This document shows, in pieces, positions 46,438-57,296 of a stretch of DNA of 64,000 nucleotides. Within the stretch, counting starts at the first letter, position 1, and each line of letters begins with the position of its first letter. A program made the position numbers and the translations under genes. Source of the DNA: Utricularia gibba (lineage: Eukaryota; Streptophyta; Magnoliopsida; Lamiales; Lentibulariaceae); NCBI GenBank assembly GCA_002189035.1, contig NEEC01000021.1, forward strand, positions 1,302,001 to 1,366,000, read 5' to 3'. The notes beneath the pieces were generated by a model that saw only the letters and a list, made by a program, of their open reading frames with translations, did not search any database and was not told the DNA's origin.

Positions 46438-46763
46438 TCAGCAATGCGGCTTCTCCCTTTTCCCTTGGTTTTTATTATTGATTTGAGGTTCAGGAGCTCC
46501 TTTCTAATCTCTTCTGTGTTCAAGATACATTCGAGTCTGGAATTCGGTTAGTCTTTCCATATGAAATTCAATGACATTATCCATTTTCCGTCACATGTTT
46601 CTTGTCTGAGAAACACAGAATGCTACAGATTAAATTCTATTTGGACAAAAATCATTGAAACATGGAACAGGAACCATCCTTCCACTGAACCAAAAACATC
46701 GGAGAGACCTTAATCTAAAGTATAAAACTCACGTCTGGATGGAGCAAGCCATCCCCGCCGTCC
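46438..46763. other. 3' UTRs between convergent RPL32 and CNX5
   Basis: No gene. RPL32 and CNX5 converge here. Confidence 0.45.
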
Positions 46764-48987
46764 TCAGTAAGATGGCAATGTCGGATCAACCTCGCGCACC
46801 CACGCCTCGAGGCCTCCGATGATATCCTTCGCCATCGGAAGTCCCATCTTGTGAAGAATCTGAACAGCCAACTGGGAATCATTCCCCCTCCGGCAGATCA
46901 CATACAGAGAAGCATCTGCGCCATCATCGCCATTTTTGCAGGCGGCCAATGCTGCAGATATCTCAGGCAGCCTTCTCTCCAACGCAGACAGAGGTATGTT
47001 CAAGGATTTGGGAAGAGACACGATCTTGTACTGATGAGCAGGGCGGACGTCGAGGAACACATGAGGCTCGTTGATCAGGTTCCTCTCGTTGTATTCCTTG
47101 CTGGTTATTCTGGCCTCCGGTGGAAGCAGTTCCAGCTTCAAAGCAGACTGCAGCAGTTGAGGAAACATATTGATGGCCAGCTTCAGTGAACAAGGATAGA
47201 GTAAAAAGAAAAGCTGAGGATAGATAAGCACCGTGAACAAGGGAGTTTGAGTAAAGTTCTCGTAATCAAAATTTCGAAACTGCTGTTCTGAGATTGTTGC
47301 ATTTTCCCCACAGGCCTCACATTGTGAGGCTTTCCCTCTAAGTTTCACCTGAAACATGCAGATTGGGTGAGTCAAGTGCATGATCGGAGAGTTCATGGAG
47401 AGGAAGTAAGCACACACCACACGAATTCTAGAGGAGAGTGCATCGAACAGAAGCATTTTCCCTGAGAGTGGCTCCCCGAATGCACCAGAAACCTTGATCG
47501 CTTCAAGCGCCTGAAGGCAGCCAATAACTCCAGGAACTGAATGCAAAACAAAAAGGGTGACCATATATCAAGCTTTCAAGCAACAGTTTCCATGCAGGAT
47601 GTCAATGAGATGAATGCAAAATGGTTTGTACCCACTCCAAGAACCCCACTGTCTGCGCATCTCTGGCATGCTGTTGTTGGTGGCGGGGTAGGAAACAAAC
47701 ATCTGTAGCAAGGACCCCCATTATGATTGTACACTGTGAGCTGCATGGAATACTGATGGATTAACAACACAAAACTGACAGAAGAAACTCAGTTCATGTT
47801 GAAACTTCTTCATGTCCTGAAAATGAGAAAAATAGGACATCAAAATTTACCTGCCCTTCTAGTCCAAGTGCAGCCCCGGAGACAAGAGGCTGCGGACATT
47901 GAAAGGGAAAACAGTTAATGGAAAGAGAAGCAGGGTGAGAATAAGAAGAAAGCAGAAGAAGGTCACCTTTCCTAAGACTACACAGCAATCACTGATCATG
48001 TAACGACTAGGAACGTTATCGGTGGCATCCACAACAACATCATACCTTCAAGAGACTAAAGCATGAGATAAGAACAGATAATTGGCCGAAAATTTTGTAC
48101 ATGTAATGTTAGGAACATACTTTCTCATTATTTCCAGTGCATTTGAGGTACAAAAGGCTTCTTTGTGTTCTTCTATTTTGACAGAGGAGTTGATACTGCA
48201 CAAACAGCATAGCCACAGTTCAAAGATAATCTAATGATCATGGCTTTTTAAGAAAACAAATAGTATTAGAACATACGCACGGCATGCAGCAGAAGCAGAC
48301 TCCACTTTTGATCTTCCAATGTATGCTTCAGTATGAATCACCTACAAAACAAGGCCATAATTGCTTTATGAATGAATAAGGAGATTCAGTCCAATGCAGA
48401 CTCAAAGAACAGCACTGAAATAACCGAGATTTTGAGGAAAAAGATCGCATATTCATATGATTGTGCTTACTTTAACTGATCACAAGCGAACTATACGAAA
48501 ATAACAACCATTACCTGCCGGTGCAGATTGTTAAGCTCAACTACATCGTGATCAACAATGCCAATACGCCCTGAAAGCATTGATCAAACTAAAGCCAACT
48601 ACATCGGTAAAGAATGAATTTTTCTAAGAAAAGAAAAGCTTTATACAGACCAACACCACACGCGGCCAGGTAAAGCAACGCCGGGGCGCCCAAGCCGCCG
48701 GCTCCGATGACCAACACCGAAGACTTCAGCAAATTCGCCTGCGCTTCAACCCCAAATGAAGGAAGCAGGAGATGGCGGCTGTATCTATGTATCATATCAG
48801 GCGATAATAGGTTCCCAGGAATGGCAACAGATGAACTGAAATCATCGTCGCCATTTCCCGCGCAAAGACTATCCAAACGAGCTTGTAGGGTTTTTATACG
48901 TTTCTCGATTTCGGCCTTCTCCTCCATCAACGACGCGATCTCCCGTCGAATTTCCGACGCCGTATCAGGAGAACCGCTGGCTGCCAT
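46764..48987 (-). CDS. CNX5: Adenylyltransferase and sulfurtransferase MOCS3/CNX5
   Basis: Ten exons: 48651-48987, 48515-48570, 48277-48341, 48121-48195, 47967-48045, 47851-47889, 47632-47740, 47418-47536, 47232-47348, 46764-47147, giving 459 residues (Arabidopsis 464), no frame break. N-terminal E1-like half: a coiled coil, [20 protein letters not shown] (nucleotide loop), [15 protein letters not shown], the first zinc CxxC (ACQRC), then SQCEACGEN (second CxxC). The C-terminal rhodanese half has [20 protein letters not shown] and the active-site loop CRRGNDSQ with the catalytic Cys. Role: activates and sulfurates the MoaD-like CNX7 for molybdopterin synthesis, and URM11/URM12 for tRNA wobble thiolation, in the cytosol. 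Transcribed opposite to RPL32, which it faces. Confidence 0.96.
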
Positions 48988-49650
48988 GGAGGAAACCCCT
49001 TGGAGGAATTGCCGAATAGGGTTTTAGTTTAGTACCCACGGCCGGCGAAAAAAAGAAACGATTTTTTTCCGAATGCTAGGTAGTAAATATATGGAGGAAA
49101 CCCCTTGTTCCGTGATCTCCTCGCGTCTCCGTCGGTGGACCTACTCCGGCCGTGGCAGCCAGCGGCCGGTGAAGCAATCGAGAAGCCCAATTTACCCGAT
49201 GCGCTCCAAGAAATGGCAGGCTTTATACTCGAGTGTGATTCCGTGGCGGGTTTGAAGCAGAAAACCGGCTTATCTCAAGTGCGCCGCGGAATGTTCCCAA
49301 GTTCTCCAATTCGCCTTCGGCTCATTTTCGAGTAACGGCTCCATGCTTACTGCGTCATCATCTTCTTCTTCATGGTAAGCAATTCTAAGCTGGTTTGCCT
49401 GCTCGAATAAATGAGCTAAAAAATGTGAATTTGGCGGGTATCAAATCTGCTGGCAACAGCACATACAAATGAGTCTGTGATAACATTTCCGGTGAACGGG
49501 ATTCAGAAGAACCCTTTGCGGCGGCCTCCATGAACAGCCGCAGGCAGTCAGAAATTCCGTCCATCAGGGCGTAATTGGATTGCTTAGGATGAAATCACAC
49601 CTATGGTAAGCAGCAGCGGTTTCGCAACCACAAACATCACGGAAAAGTGA
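48988..49650. other. CNX5 upstream region
   Basis: Short 17-bp word TGGAGGAAACCCCTTG occurs at 48985 and again near 49092. A frame at 49105-49335 reads like a protein (LLRPWQPAAGEAIEKPNLPD) but I recognise no family. Otherwise no supported gene. Confidence 0.4.
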
Positions 49651-52338
49651 TCATGGGCCAGTAAGAAAGTCCGTTTCTCCAGCATCTGCGCGAGGTGACC
49701 TCCTTCTCTCTGTCAATTCCGCATCCACCGCACCTCCTCCCCGTGGAGAAGTCTCTGGTGAATCTCCAGGGCTCCCCAGCCTCCTTGTCTGCTGTTGAGG
49801 CTTGTCTTTCTTCTTTGCCTTATTGTGCCAACTCTTTAATGCCTTGGAAGTTTGCTCGTCGAAAATGGATTTCTTCATGTGGGATCCCATCTAAAGATAC
49901 CCAAACCAGCAAAATGAGAAGATTTGCATATGGAAGGTAAATCAAAACATGATGCTTGAAGAAGATGAGGCACCTGAGTAACAAGAGCATACAGTGGAAG
50001 TGTAATATAACTGCACAAAACTTGTATTCCCACCCTGTTGTCAAATAGTACAGGTTCTTAGCATATGTCAAATGCTAGAGCAATATGAGAAGTCGCAAGA
50101 GAGCTGTGGAGCTTTACCCTATACAGATTCTCACAACAACCAGAGCGAAATTTCGATGGAAGCATGAATGCAGCCCGAATTCGTACTGCAAGTGTTAAAA
50201 AGACAATTTTTTTCATACTTGTATGGGAAAAGACTCCATCAGCAAGCTAAAGATAAGTACCCAGATCCATAGGAAGAATGTAATCTCAAAGGCATTCTGC
50301 AAATCATTGACAGGAACACAAAGTGAGTGACTTCAAAACTGTGGATAAGTAGGCAGATTAGCACTGAACCTGAAAGAGGGTAAGATGGATGAGATGCAGA
50401 ACCAATGTAGGCTTGCCAAACCAAAAATGTTCATCTGAGACTTGAACGAGGGGAATCCCTTGGATCACAGCATGCTTTTCTTGGATTTCGATGGCCATCC
50501 GTGTTATGATTGATTGAAGCTTCGTCCCAACTGCTAGAATCAGCTTTAGCCAAGCAAAGCTACTCAGCATTTCTACTACATTCTTACAGTACATGTTGCA
50601 GAGGTAGTAGGCCTTACAACTAGTGGAAGCACTGACAACCAAAACATTGCCACTCCATCTGAAATTAAACTGATATTGGTTACTACTTAGGAGGCTCACA
50701 GATCTAGTAGAGATTATTAGCATCACCCTTGACATTTAGAAGCAGGTAGATCACCGTAACCATCCACAGATGAGGCCTGTGGTGATACATCTGTGTTATC
50801 ATTCAATCAGAAAACACAAGATATATGGATGAAGAACATGATCTTACGGAATCCCCACAACGACTTTGAAGTCATCTTCGAGGGATCTTTTGATGTACTT
50901 TTGGAAGTCGAACTTGGTTCCAGTTGACAAATGCACCTATGCAGAGGATAATTGTGAATGAGTTAGAGATTCGAGAGAGTTTGGTAGCATAAAAGAAGTA
51001 CTCACCGAGACAAATCCATGCCTCAAGGTCAGGTAATCAGCCCTTTGCACTGAGTACAACATATGTCTGAAGAAGGAAGCCTTCACAAATGCTAGTTAAA
51101 CAAGTGAAATGAAGATACTCGTGCAGATAATGAATGGTCAAGGTGATGCTCCTTACTGTGTAGAACACAATAGCATTTTGCATCCATGAACTTGAGTGGC
51201 TTCTCACAAAGGAAGTCTCGTGTGTAAGTCTGAACCTTGATGGATCTGTTAAGAAAGGTTGTCATTCTCTCTAGTTTTGAGCATTTATGCCAAGATGGTC
51301 TCACCATTTGTAGCTTCAGTTTCTTGGAGAGTCTGTCTCTCCCATTCCTTCCATCCTCGAATCTGCACATTTGCATCAAAGAATGTACTCAATGAAGCAG
51401 GATTCTAAACATGGGGTGTTTGGAGGAGCATCTCAAGAGTTTCTTACTTTCAACCTCCCAAGAGTCATTGTTAAAGCACCATAGAAGACATGGAACACAG
51501 CCAAAAAGAAAATGAAGATGTGGAGTTGGTGAAGTCCATGTAGAGATATAAGAGGCTCGAACCCCTGTAACTCCAAAATGTTGACGATAGATTTGATCAA
51601 CTACTACAAAACATTGCAAACACAACAGGAAATGGTCTTGCCTCCTTGCAGCTGAAGGCAGAATCGGGGCTAGACAATATACGTCGTGTATGCAACAGCA
51701 GCAGAAGCAGCCTATGATGTGGTTCAGTGGCATGCTCTTCTCCTGCACCATGGCCAGTTTCATGGCCGCCACCATGACCAGCTTCATGGCCTCCAACATG
51801 ACCAGCATCATGGCCTCCACCATGTCCAGCACCATGGATATCTTCAAAAAAATCACATGGAAGCATAGTGTTGGCAATATCCTCGGGATGCAGATCCGGG
51901 CGATGTAGTTCTGTCCGAACGTCAGAAGCAAGGAAATGAATCCCAGAACCATAAGCTCTATGACATTAAAAAAAAACAAGAAAAAGTCAGCAATGTCTAC
52001 AGCATATAAATAGTACGTAAGATAAACACACCTGCTTTTATTTTCTCAAGAGCTTCCACCAAAGAAAACTTCTTTCTCCTATGAAAAGTCTGAGAAGACA
52101 GGGAAACAGTCCCAACAATGCAATATTAAACATGAGACAACAATTTTGAACGATGATTTCATTGAAGCAACAAACAAACACTACGAAAAAATGCAGCAAA
52201 TTGACATACCTCCCCAACTTTGTGGAGAGTTTTCTCCAGTAGTATAGAAATCACAATGATGACTGCACAGACCAGTGCCACGGCCCATGTTGCTGTATGG
52301 TTTAGCTCTCTCGACCCTGACCTTCCTTCCCCACCCAT
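49651..52338 (-). CDS. MLO: MLO-family seven-transmembrane protein with Gly-His repeat loop, one apparent frame break
   Basis: Fifteen exons: 52210-52338, 52032-52089, 51642-51957, 51448-51564, 51305-51362, 51157-51245, 51006-51080, 50848-50936, 50727-50776, 50618-50658, 50370-50543, 50261-50296, 50118-50185, 49974-50034, 49651-49890; about 533 residues after restoring one base (51885-51887, GGG on the plus strand). Landmarks: [106 protein letters not shown] and the C-terminal [15 protein letters not shown] calmodulin-binding region. Role: calcium-linked membrane protein; some MLO proteins give powdery mildew susceptibility, others act in pollen or roots. Unusual: eight HXXG repeats in the first extracellular loop. 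Intron 3 has a GC donor. Confidence 0.93.
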
Positions 52339-52675
52339 CTTATAAAATATCAAAAATTGATGGCAAGCTACGCTTTGACATACAATGGAACAGTGCTCTT
52401 CTCCCCGTTTCAGAGAAAACAAATGAGAAATTCTGTGTTTCGTTTTGTGGGTAATGGCCGGTAAGTTAGTTAGGCAATGAGTGAATCACTTTGTCTTCTG
52501 TCAAGTTTTGGCGGTCGGCCTGGGCAGAATTAGTGCGAAAAAAAAGGTGAGGCTGATCTGTTTCCCTATTTTTAGTAGCAGTGAAGCCCGTCAAGAAGAA
52601 AACCAAAGTGGTCTGCGCTAGCTTAGGCCTGATCCCTTGAGCTGTAAGCAGATGATTACCATTTTGCAGTTGCAC

Positions 52676-52886
52676 AACGACCGGGAGGAAAGACAAGCAG
52701 CTGCCTCCGGGCCCGACGCCGTTGCCCATCACCGGAAGCATCCCAATGAATACCCACATTGTGATTAACGCTTGGGCCATGGGCAGAGACCTGGATACAT
52801 GGCCGGACCTAGAGAAGATCAAGCCAGGGAATTTCTTCGAATCGAATGTTGATCCCAAACTAGGACGCTGCATCTCAAGAAAATAA
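52676..52886 (+). pseudogene. Cytochrome P450 relic with large internal deletion
   Basis: A 70-codon frame in which RKDKQLPPGPTPLPITGSIP, the Pro-rich hinge at the start of microsomal P450s, is followed directly by NTHIVINAWAMGRDLDTW and KIKPGNFFESNVD, which belongs to the region just before the heme-binding loop (the family reads AWAIGRDPxxW...FxPERF). More than half of a normal P450 between the two is missing and the heme Cys loop is absent. Clearly a remnant. Most similar in feel to CYP71/76-type sequences. Lies just upstream of the MLO gene on the opposite strand. Confidence 0.72.
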
Positions 52887-53810
52887 ATGTGCTGTGCTTT
52901 CTGCCATGAGTTACTTGTGAAGCCAATGATTTATGAACAATGATATGAATATAACCAAAAATCAAATGAATACGAACACAAATACATGAATGTAAAAAGG
53001 CATATAAGATGTGGCAATTGGGAATGAGGGTTATGGTTCAGAAGGCGATGTGATGTTCAAAGAGGGCGGCAAAGAAACCCACTTGGGGAATTTGCAAAGA
53101 GAGAGTCGAACTGATACAGAAGCTGCTGATCATGTTTCAAAACGAGGTTCCAAACAAGACACGCATTTAGGAAAATGCATATGGTTTCAGGAAAAAAAAA
53201 AAAAAAACTCATCATCCTCCACTCAAAGTTCCCTCCATGGGTTTCAAACAAACTCCCTCTTATGATTCAGATGAAACTGCATATGATGCGTTTCTGGAGA
53301 TGGAACAGAGTGACTTGAGGTGTCTGATAGGATTTCTAGGGAGTGTAATAAGTCCATATTCCATAAAAAGAGCTACCCGCTCACATCAGCTACACCAAAA
53401 CATATAATCCTAAATGAAAGAGATGGAGAAACACGCAGCATCAATCCAACCATTCAGCAGCCAAGGAGGTACAAGAGCAGTCTTTTCCTGTTTTATGGTG
53501 GATCACATAATAGATTCCACTACACTGAAGCAGACAATGGACAGAAGCCAAAAAAGTTTCAAGAATATTTCCAAATGCTTAATCGAATGGTGCATTCACA
53601 ATATCTCCAGGTACCATAGCCTGCTCGGTATAGATCGCTTCTGGCAAATACTCGTGCTTTTATAACATGAGCAACACTAAGTCGCATTGCGAGTCAAAAC
53701 CAAATCACATGTCATAGAGAACGTACTCATGAGGTACACTTATTCAGAATGAGGCAACAAGTCGTAGTTCATATGCTCAAAGCAATCAATTCACAAAACA
53801 TGTCTATTCA
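52887..53810. other. Spacer between the MLO/P450 region and C1-FDX
   Basis: No supported gene. ORFs at 53011-53265 and 53320-53619 show no family features. The end probably holds C1-FDX 3' UTR. Confidence 0.4.
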
Positions 53811-54284
53811 TCAAGGAGTATCCCACGGCTTGGCCTCAGGAACAGCTACCACCATACCCTGCAATTCATGGTTCAGGATTACCTGACATCCGAGCCTCGC
53901 GTGCTTGTTCAGCTCCCTTTCCCGAGAGAACTTCGTCAGTATATACTTCTCATCATGCGTTCGCGGCGGGATCTTCTCCAGCCACTCCTCCGCGATGTGG
54001 ACCTCGCACTCAGCAGAGCAAGCTTCAATATCCTCCAGACGATGCGATGCCGGCTCGATCAAGCCCTTATTGGCCAAGGCCCTGAGGAGAGTCTGGCCCG
54101 TGAGCCCCAAAACTTCCTGCTTTTGGCCGTCGGGATCAATGGCGAAAAGCTTGACAATTCGATCGGAGACTTTTGCGGAAGTGGATGAGGCGGAATATCG
54201 GCAGATTACCCCGCGCGAGGCCACAGAAAGGGTACGAGCCCTGGAAATTCCAGACGCGACTCTTTGAATTGCAGAGATCGCCAT
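53811..54284 (-). CDS. C1-FDX: Complex I ferredoxin C1-FDX (2Fe-2S ferredoxin-like), mitochondrial
   Basis: Intronless, 157 residues from the ATG at 54284 (another ATG five codons upstream). The start MAISAIQRVASGISRARTLS is a plausible mitochondrial presequence. Conserved body: SDRIVKLFAIDPDGQKQEVL, LTGQTLLRALANKGLIEPAS, LEDIEACSAECEVHIAEEWL, KHARLGCQVILNHELQGMVV, ending VPEAKPWDTP. This matches the plant ferredoxin-like protein of Arabidopsis At3g07480, reported as complex I subunit C1-FDX, which bridges the carbonic anhydrase domain and membrane arm and was described as holding an iron ion rather than a full Fe-S cluster. Only three Cys are placed like the ferredoxin set. Head-to-head with the CRM gene. 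Confidence 0.9.
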   Translation of the reverse strand: MAISAIQRVASGISRARTLSVASRGVICRYSASSTSAKVSDRIVKLFAIDPDGQKQEVLGLTGQTLLRALANKGLIEPASHRLEDIEACSAECEVHIAEEWLEKIPPRTHDEKYILTKFSRERELNKHARLGCQVILNHELQGMVVAVPEAKPWDTP

Positions 54285-54549
54285 TGTTGTTCCGTCCAAT
54301 AGCTTACCGTCGCCGTGCCCTAGCAGTTCCTCGTAATTTCAGTTACATTTTATTATTATTATTTTTTTACACCCATTTTCTTGTAATAGATTCGCGTCTG
54401 CTATTAATGAACTCAAAACGAAATTGGGCTTGTCACTGGAGGCTCAAAGTGGTAACGTGTAGCCCAAAGAGAAGCTCAACACAGGAAGCCTTTGGCCCAA
54501 TAGAATATGATGCAGGCGTGAGAACGCCGCACCGGATTCCGACGGCAAC
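54285..54549. promoter_or_regulatory. Compact divergent promoter between C1-FDX and the CRM-domain gene
   Basis: Only 265 bp separate the two start codons. Three site II-like words lie within it: TGGGCT at 54425-54430, AGCCCA at 54461-54466 and GGCCCA at 54494-54499. Such motifs are common in genes for organelle proteins in plants, and both flanking genes are such genes. Confidence 0.6.
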
Positions 54550-56299
54550 ATGGCGGCGAAGAGTATGGCTCGGTGTATCGGGCGCTCTCTCTTCATCGCC
54601 CATCGCTCATCTCTTTCACTTCTTTCGGAACCATCCCATTTCGTGATTCAATATCCCAGGTTAATTATCATCGCTCTTCTTCGTCTTGTTCTTTTTTGTT
54701 CGCTTAGATTTCGGGAATTGGGTTTTTTGTGTTTGTCTGATGCAAGCTTGTATCGTGCAGTTCTTCATGCAGGAGTTGTAGTAGCTTCTCCCTTAACTCA
54801 ATCGCCAAGTGCTTAAACAGCGGGAATGGAGTGGGGAGAAGAGGTAACGTTGCTTGGATTCATTCGGGTCGGATCTTGAGCAATGTGGAATTGGAGAAGG
54901 AGCAGAATGGGAAGGAAGATGGCGAGTCGAATGAACCTTTGCCTAAGAAAAGGAAGAAACTTAAGGGGAAGAGAGCGGTTGTGCGGTGGCTGAAATTTTT
55001 CCGTTGGAAGAAGAAGAGGGATTTCCAAAGAATGACACCGGAAGAAAAGATTCTGTTCAAATTGACCAAGGTAACGTTCTGCTGCTGCGTGAGATTCGAA
55101 CTTCAAACGCTTTGATCATGAAAAGCACAGATTTTGGAAGGAAGACTGTATTGCATTTGCTTAAAACCGGAATGGGCTCAGACTATACATTGTTGCTCTG
55201 TCACTTTTCCATTCCTTTCATCTTTGTCCGGATTCTAGATAGATTTAGGTGTGAGCGGCTGTTGATCTTGTGTTTCACCAAGGCTCGTAGGAAAGAGCAA
55301 AGATTGGTTGAAGCCCTGAAGAAAATTGAGCCCAAGGAAACATCAGAAACTACACATGATCCAGAGATCTTAACCCCAGAAGAGCATTTCTACTATTTGA
55401 GAATGGGGAGAAGAGCAAGAACTACGTGCCTGTGGGGCGACGAGGGATATACAAGGGTGTGATACTGAACATGCACTTGCACTGGAAGAAGCACGAGACG
55501 TTGAAGGTGATCGTGAAGACGTTTTCCAGCGAGGAAGTCAGGGAGATTGCAGTGGAGCTTGCAAGGTTGAGTGGCGGAATTGTGCTTGATATTCAGGAGG
55601 AAGACACTATCATCATGTACAGAGGGAAGAACTACTGTCAGCCACCAACGGAGATCATGTCGCCACGGACAACTCTCTCAAGGAAAAAGGTACTGTTAGA
55701 ATTCAGTCAGAGGATCACGTTCCCTGACAAACATGAACCTTGGTTTCTGTTTATCGTTGCAGGCTTTAGATAAGTCAAAGTACAGAGACGCTCTGAGAGC
55801 CGTGAGAAGATACATACCAAGACTTGAGCAGGACCTGGAGCTCCTCAAAGCTCAAGCTGAAACTGAACCCACTCTCACTACAAACGAAGAATTGCAGCCC
55901 AGTGATCCCTCTGGCAGTCAGAACTCCACAGTCCCCGATCGGCTGCGGGAGCTTCTGGCCAGAGGTGCTCTTGATGAAGGCTCTGATCCCGATGATTCAA
56001 TGCCACCCGACATGGAATCAGATTCGGAATCCTTGTCAGATATCTTCGAGACAGACTCAGGCGGCGAGGACGAGGATGGAGAGCAGAGATCATCTCCTCT
56101 GCTGGCTGCATTGGACAGAATCCCAGTACGCGAGGAGGGCGATGACGACGAAGAGGAAGATTTTGAGGAACACCTCCGTAGAGTATCTGCTGCTTCAAGG
56201 AAAGAGAAGATGCCCTGCCAGGAGGAGAACGCACAGGTTGATGAATTTGGCAAAGTGATTCTAGAAGCGGCTTCCCTTTTAAGAAGGAAGAAACGTTGA
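54550..56299 (+). CDS. CRM-domain RNA-binding splicing factor, organellar, one apparent frame break
   Basis: Four exons: 54550-54659, 54773-55070, 55283-55689, 55763-56299; 450 residues once one base is restored. The start MAAKSMARCIGRSLFIAHRS suits an organelle presequence. A basic segment (KRKKLKGKRAVVRWLKFFRW) precedes one CRM domain at roughly residues 165-260, with LTPEEHFYYLRMG, VPVGRRGIYKGVILNMHLHW, KHETLKVIVKTFSSEEVREI, ELARLSGGIVLDI and IIMYRGKNY (GxxG loop is the GRRG). A Ser/Asp/Glu-rich C-terminus ends SLLRRKKR. Known role: single-CRM proteins of this group (Arabidopsis At3g25440 and CFM9) bind RNA; CFM9 aids group II intron splicing in mitochondria. Frame breaks at 55405-55408 (GGGG, one G short), between RMG and the restored KSKNY. 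Confidence 0.92.
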
Positions 56300-57296
56300 C
56301 TTCGAATCAGCTTCTGTGTGCACGTGTTTTGTCGTGGGATTATTGATATAAATTAAGTAAAAATTCCTATAAATCCAATTTTAAAATTTATAATACAATT
56401 TTAAATGTAATTAAAAAATTCATTATTTTTTAAATACCCCTATAAAACGGCGGACACGGCAAAAAGGGTTGTGGTTGAGGTGGGCCCAGAATAATATAAC
56501 AAAATTATGGGAAAAATTGAAAAATACTATTGTCGGCGGTAATTCCTTTTATCAAACAATTGAAATTGATTAAATGAATTTAGTTGCATAATAATATTAT
56601 TAATTTCATAATATTAATGGAAAAAGTCGAATATGAACGTTCATGTACACTAATCTTTTAGAAATAAATTAAACCTGTTTTAAATTTAATCATATATTTG
56701 AATTGAATCTTTTTTATGATAAATTGAATCGAATTTATTAATTTTTAATAATATTTATTACAAATTATTTTTAAAAAATCAACTTATTTTTTTAAGATGT
56801 AATCATGAATTTGATTATAGATCAAATAAAGTGTATATTCTAAAAAAAGTTATATTAATCTTATACTAGATTTTTTTATAAATAAAAAACATAAAATTAT
56901 GAATATTGAATGAAATGTATAAAAGGTTAAATATGGTACAATCAGAGAAATAATATTAATTTTGCACAAGATTTTCTTATGAAATGAAAAAACGTAAAAT
57001 CATGAGTAATGAATATATAAAACGTATAATATGTATTAATCAAATTTAAACTTGAGTAACAATTATGATTCTAAAACGTATCTTTTTTTTTCACCGCAGA
57101 ATAATGAAGAGAGGGAATGAGAAGATCTTGGAACCACATGAAACAACATTACAATAAAACAGCCTCGCTGGGAATTCCAGCTGTTCATGTCCGGGTGTCT
57201 ACTCACAATTTTGCTTTGTTTTCCTTCATTTTTGTTGGTGTGGGTCTTCGTTTGTGTCATCAGGGTATCTCCTAAGGGGCGGAGGAGGCCCCTATG
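56300..57296. other. AT-rich intergenic spacer
   Basis: Very AT-rich; no gene seen. Ends near a TATA-like site of the BSK gene. Confidence 0.45.

Noticed and set aside
51686-51908. Plus-strand ORFs rich in His and Met over the MLO loop
   Set aside because: These are antisense to the HXXG repeat; the repetitive pattern makes the opposite strand open by chance.
52466-52873. 135-codon ORF on the minus strand upstream of MLO
   Set aside because: It lies antisense to the P450 relic and has no recognised features, so it is best read as a shadow.
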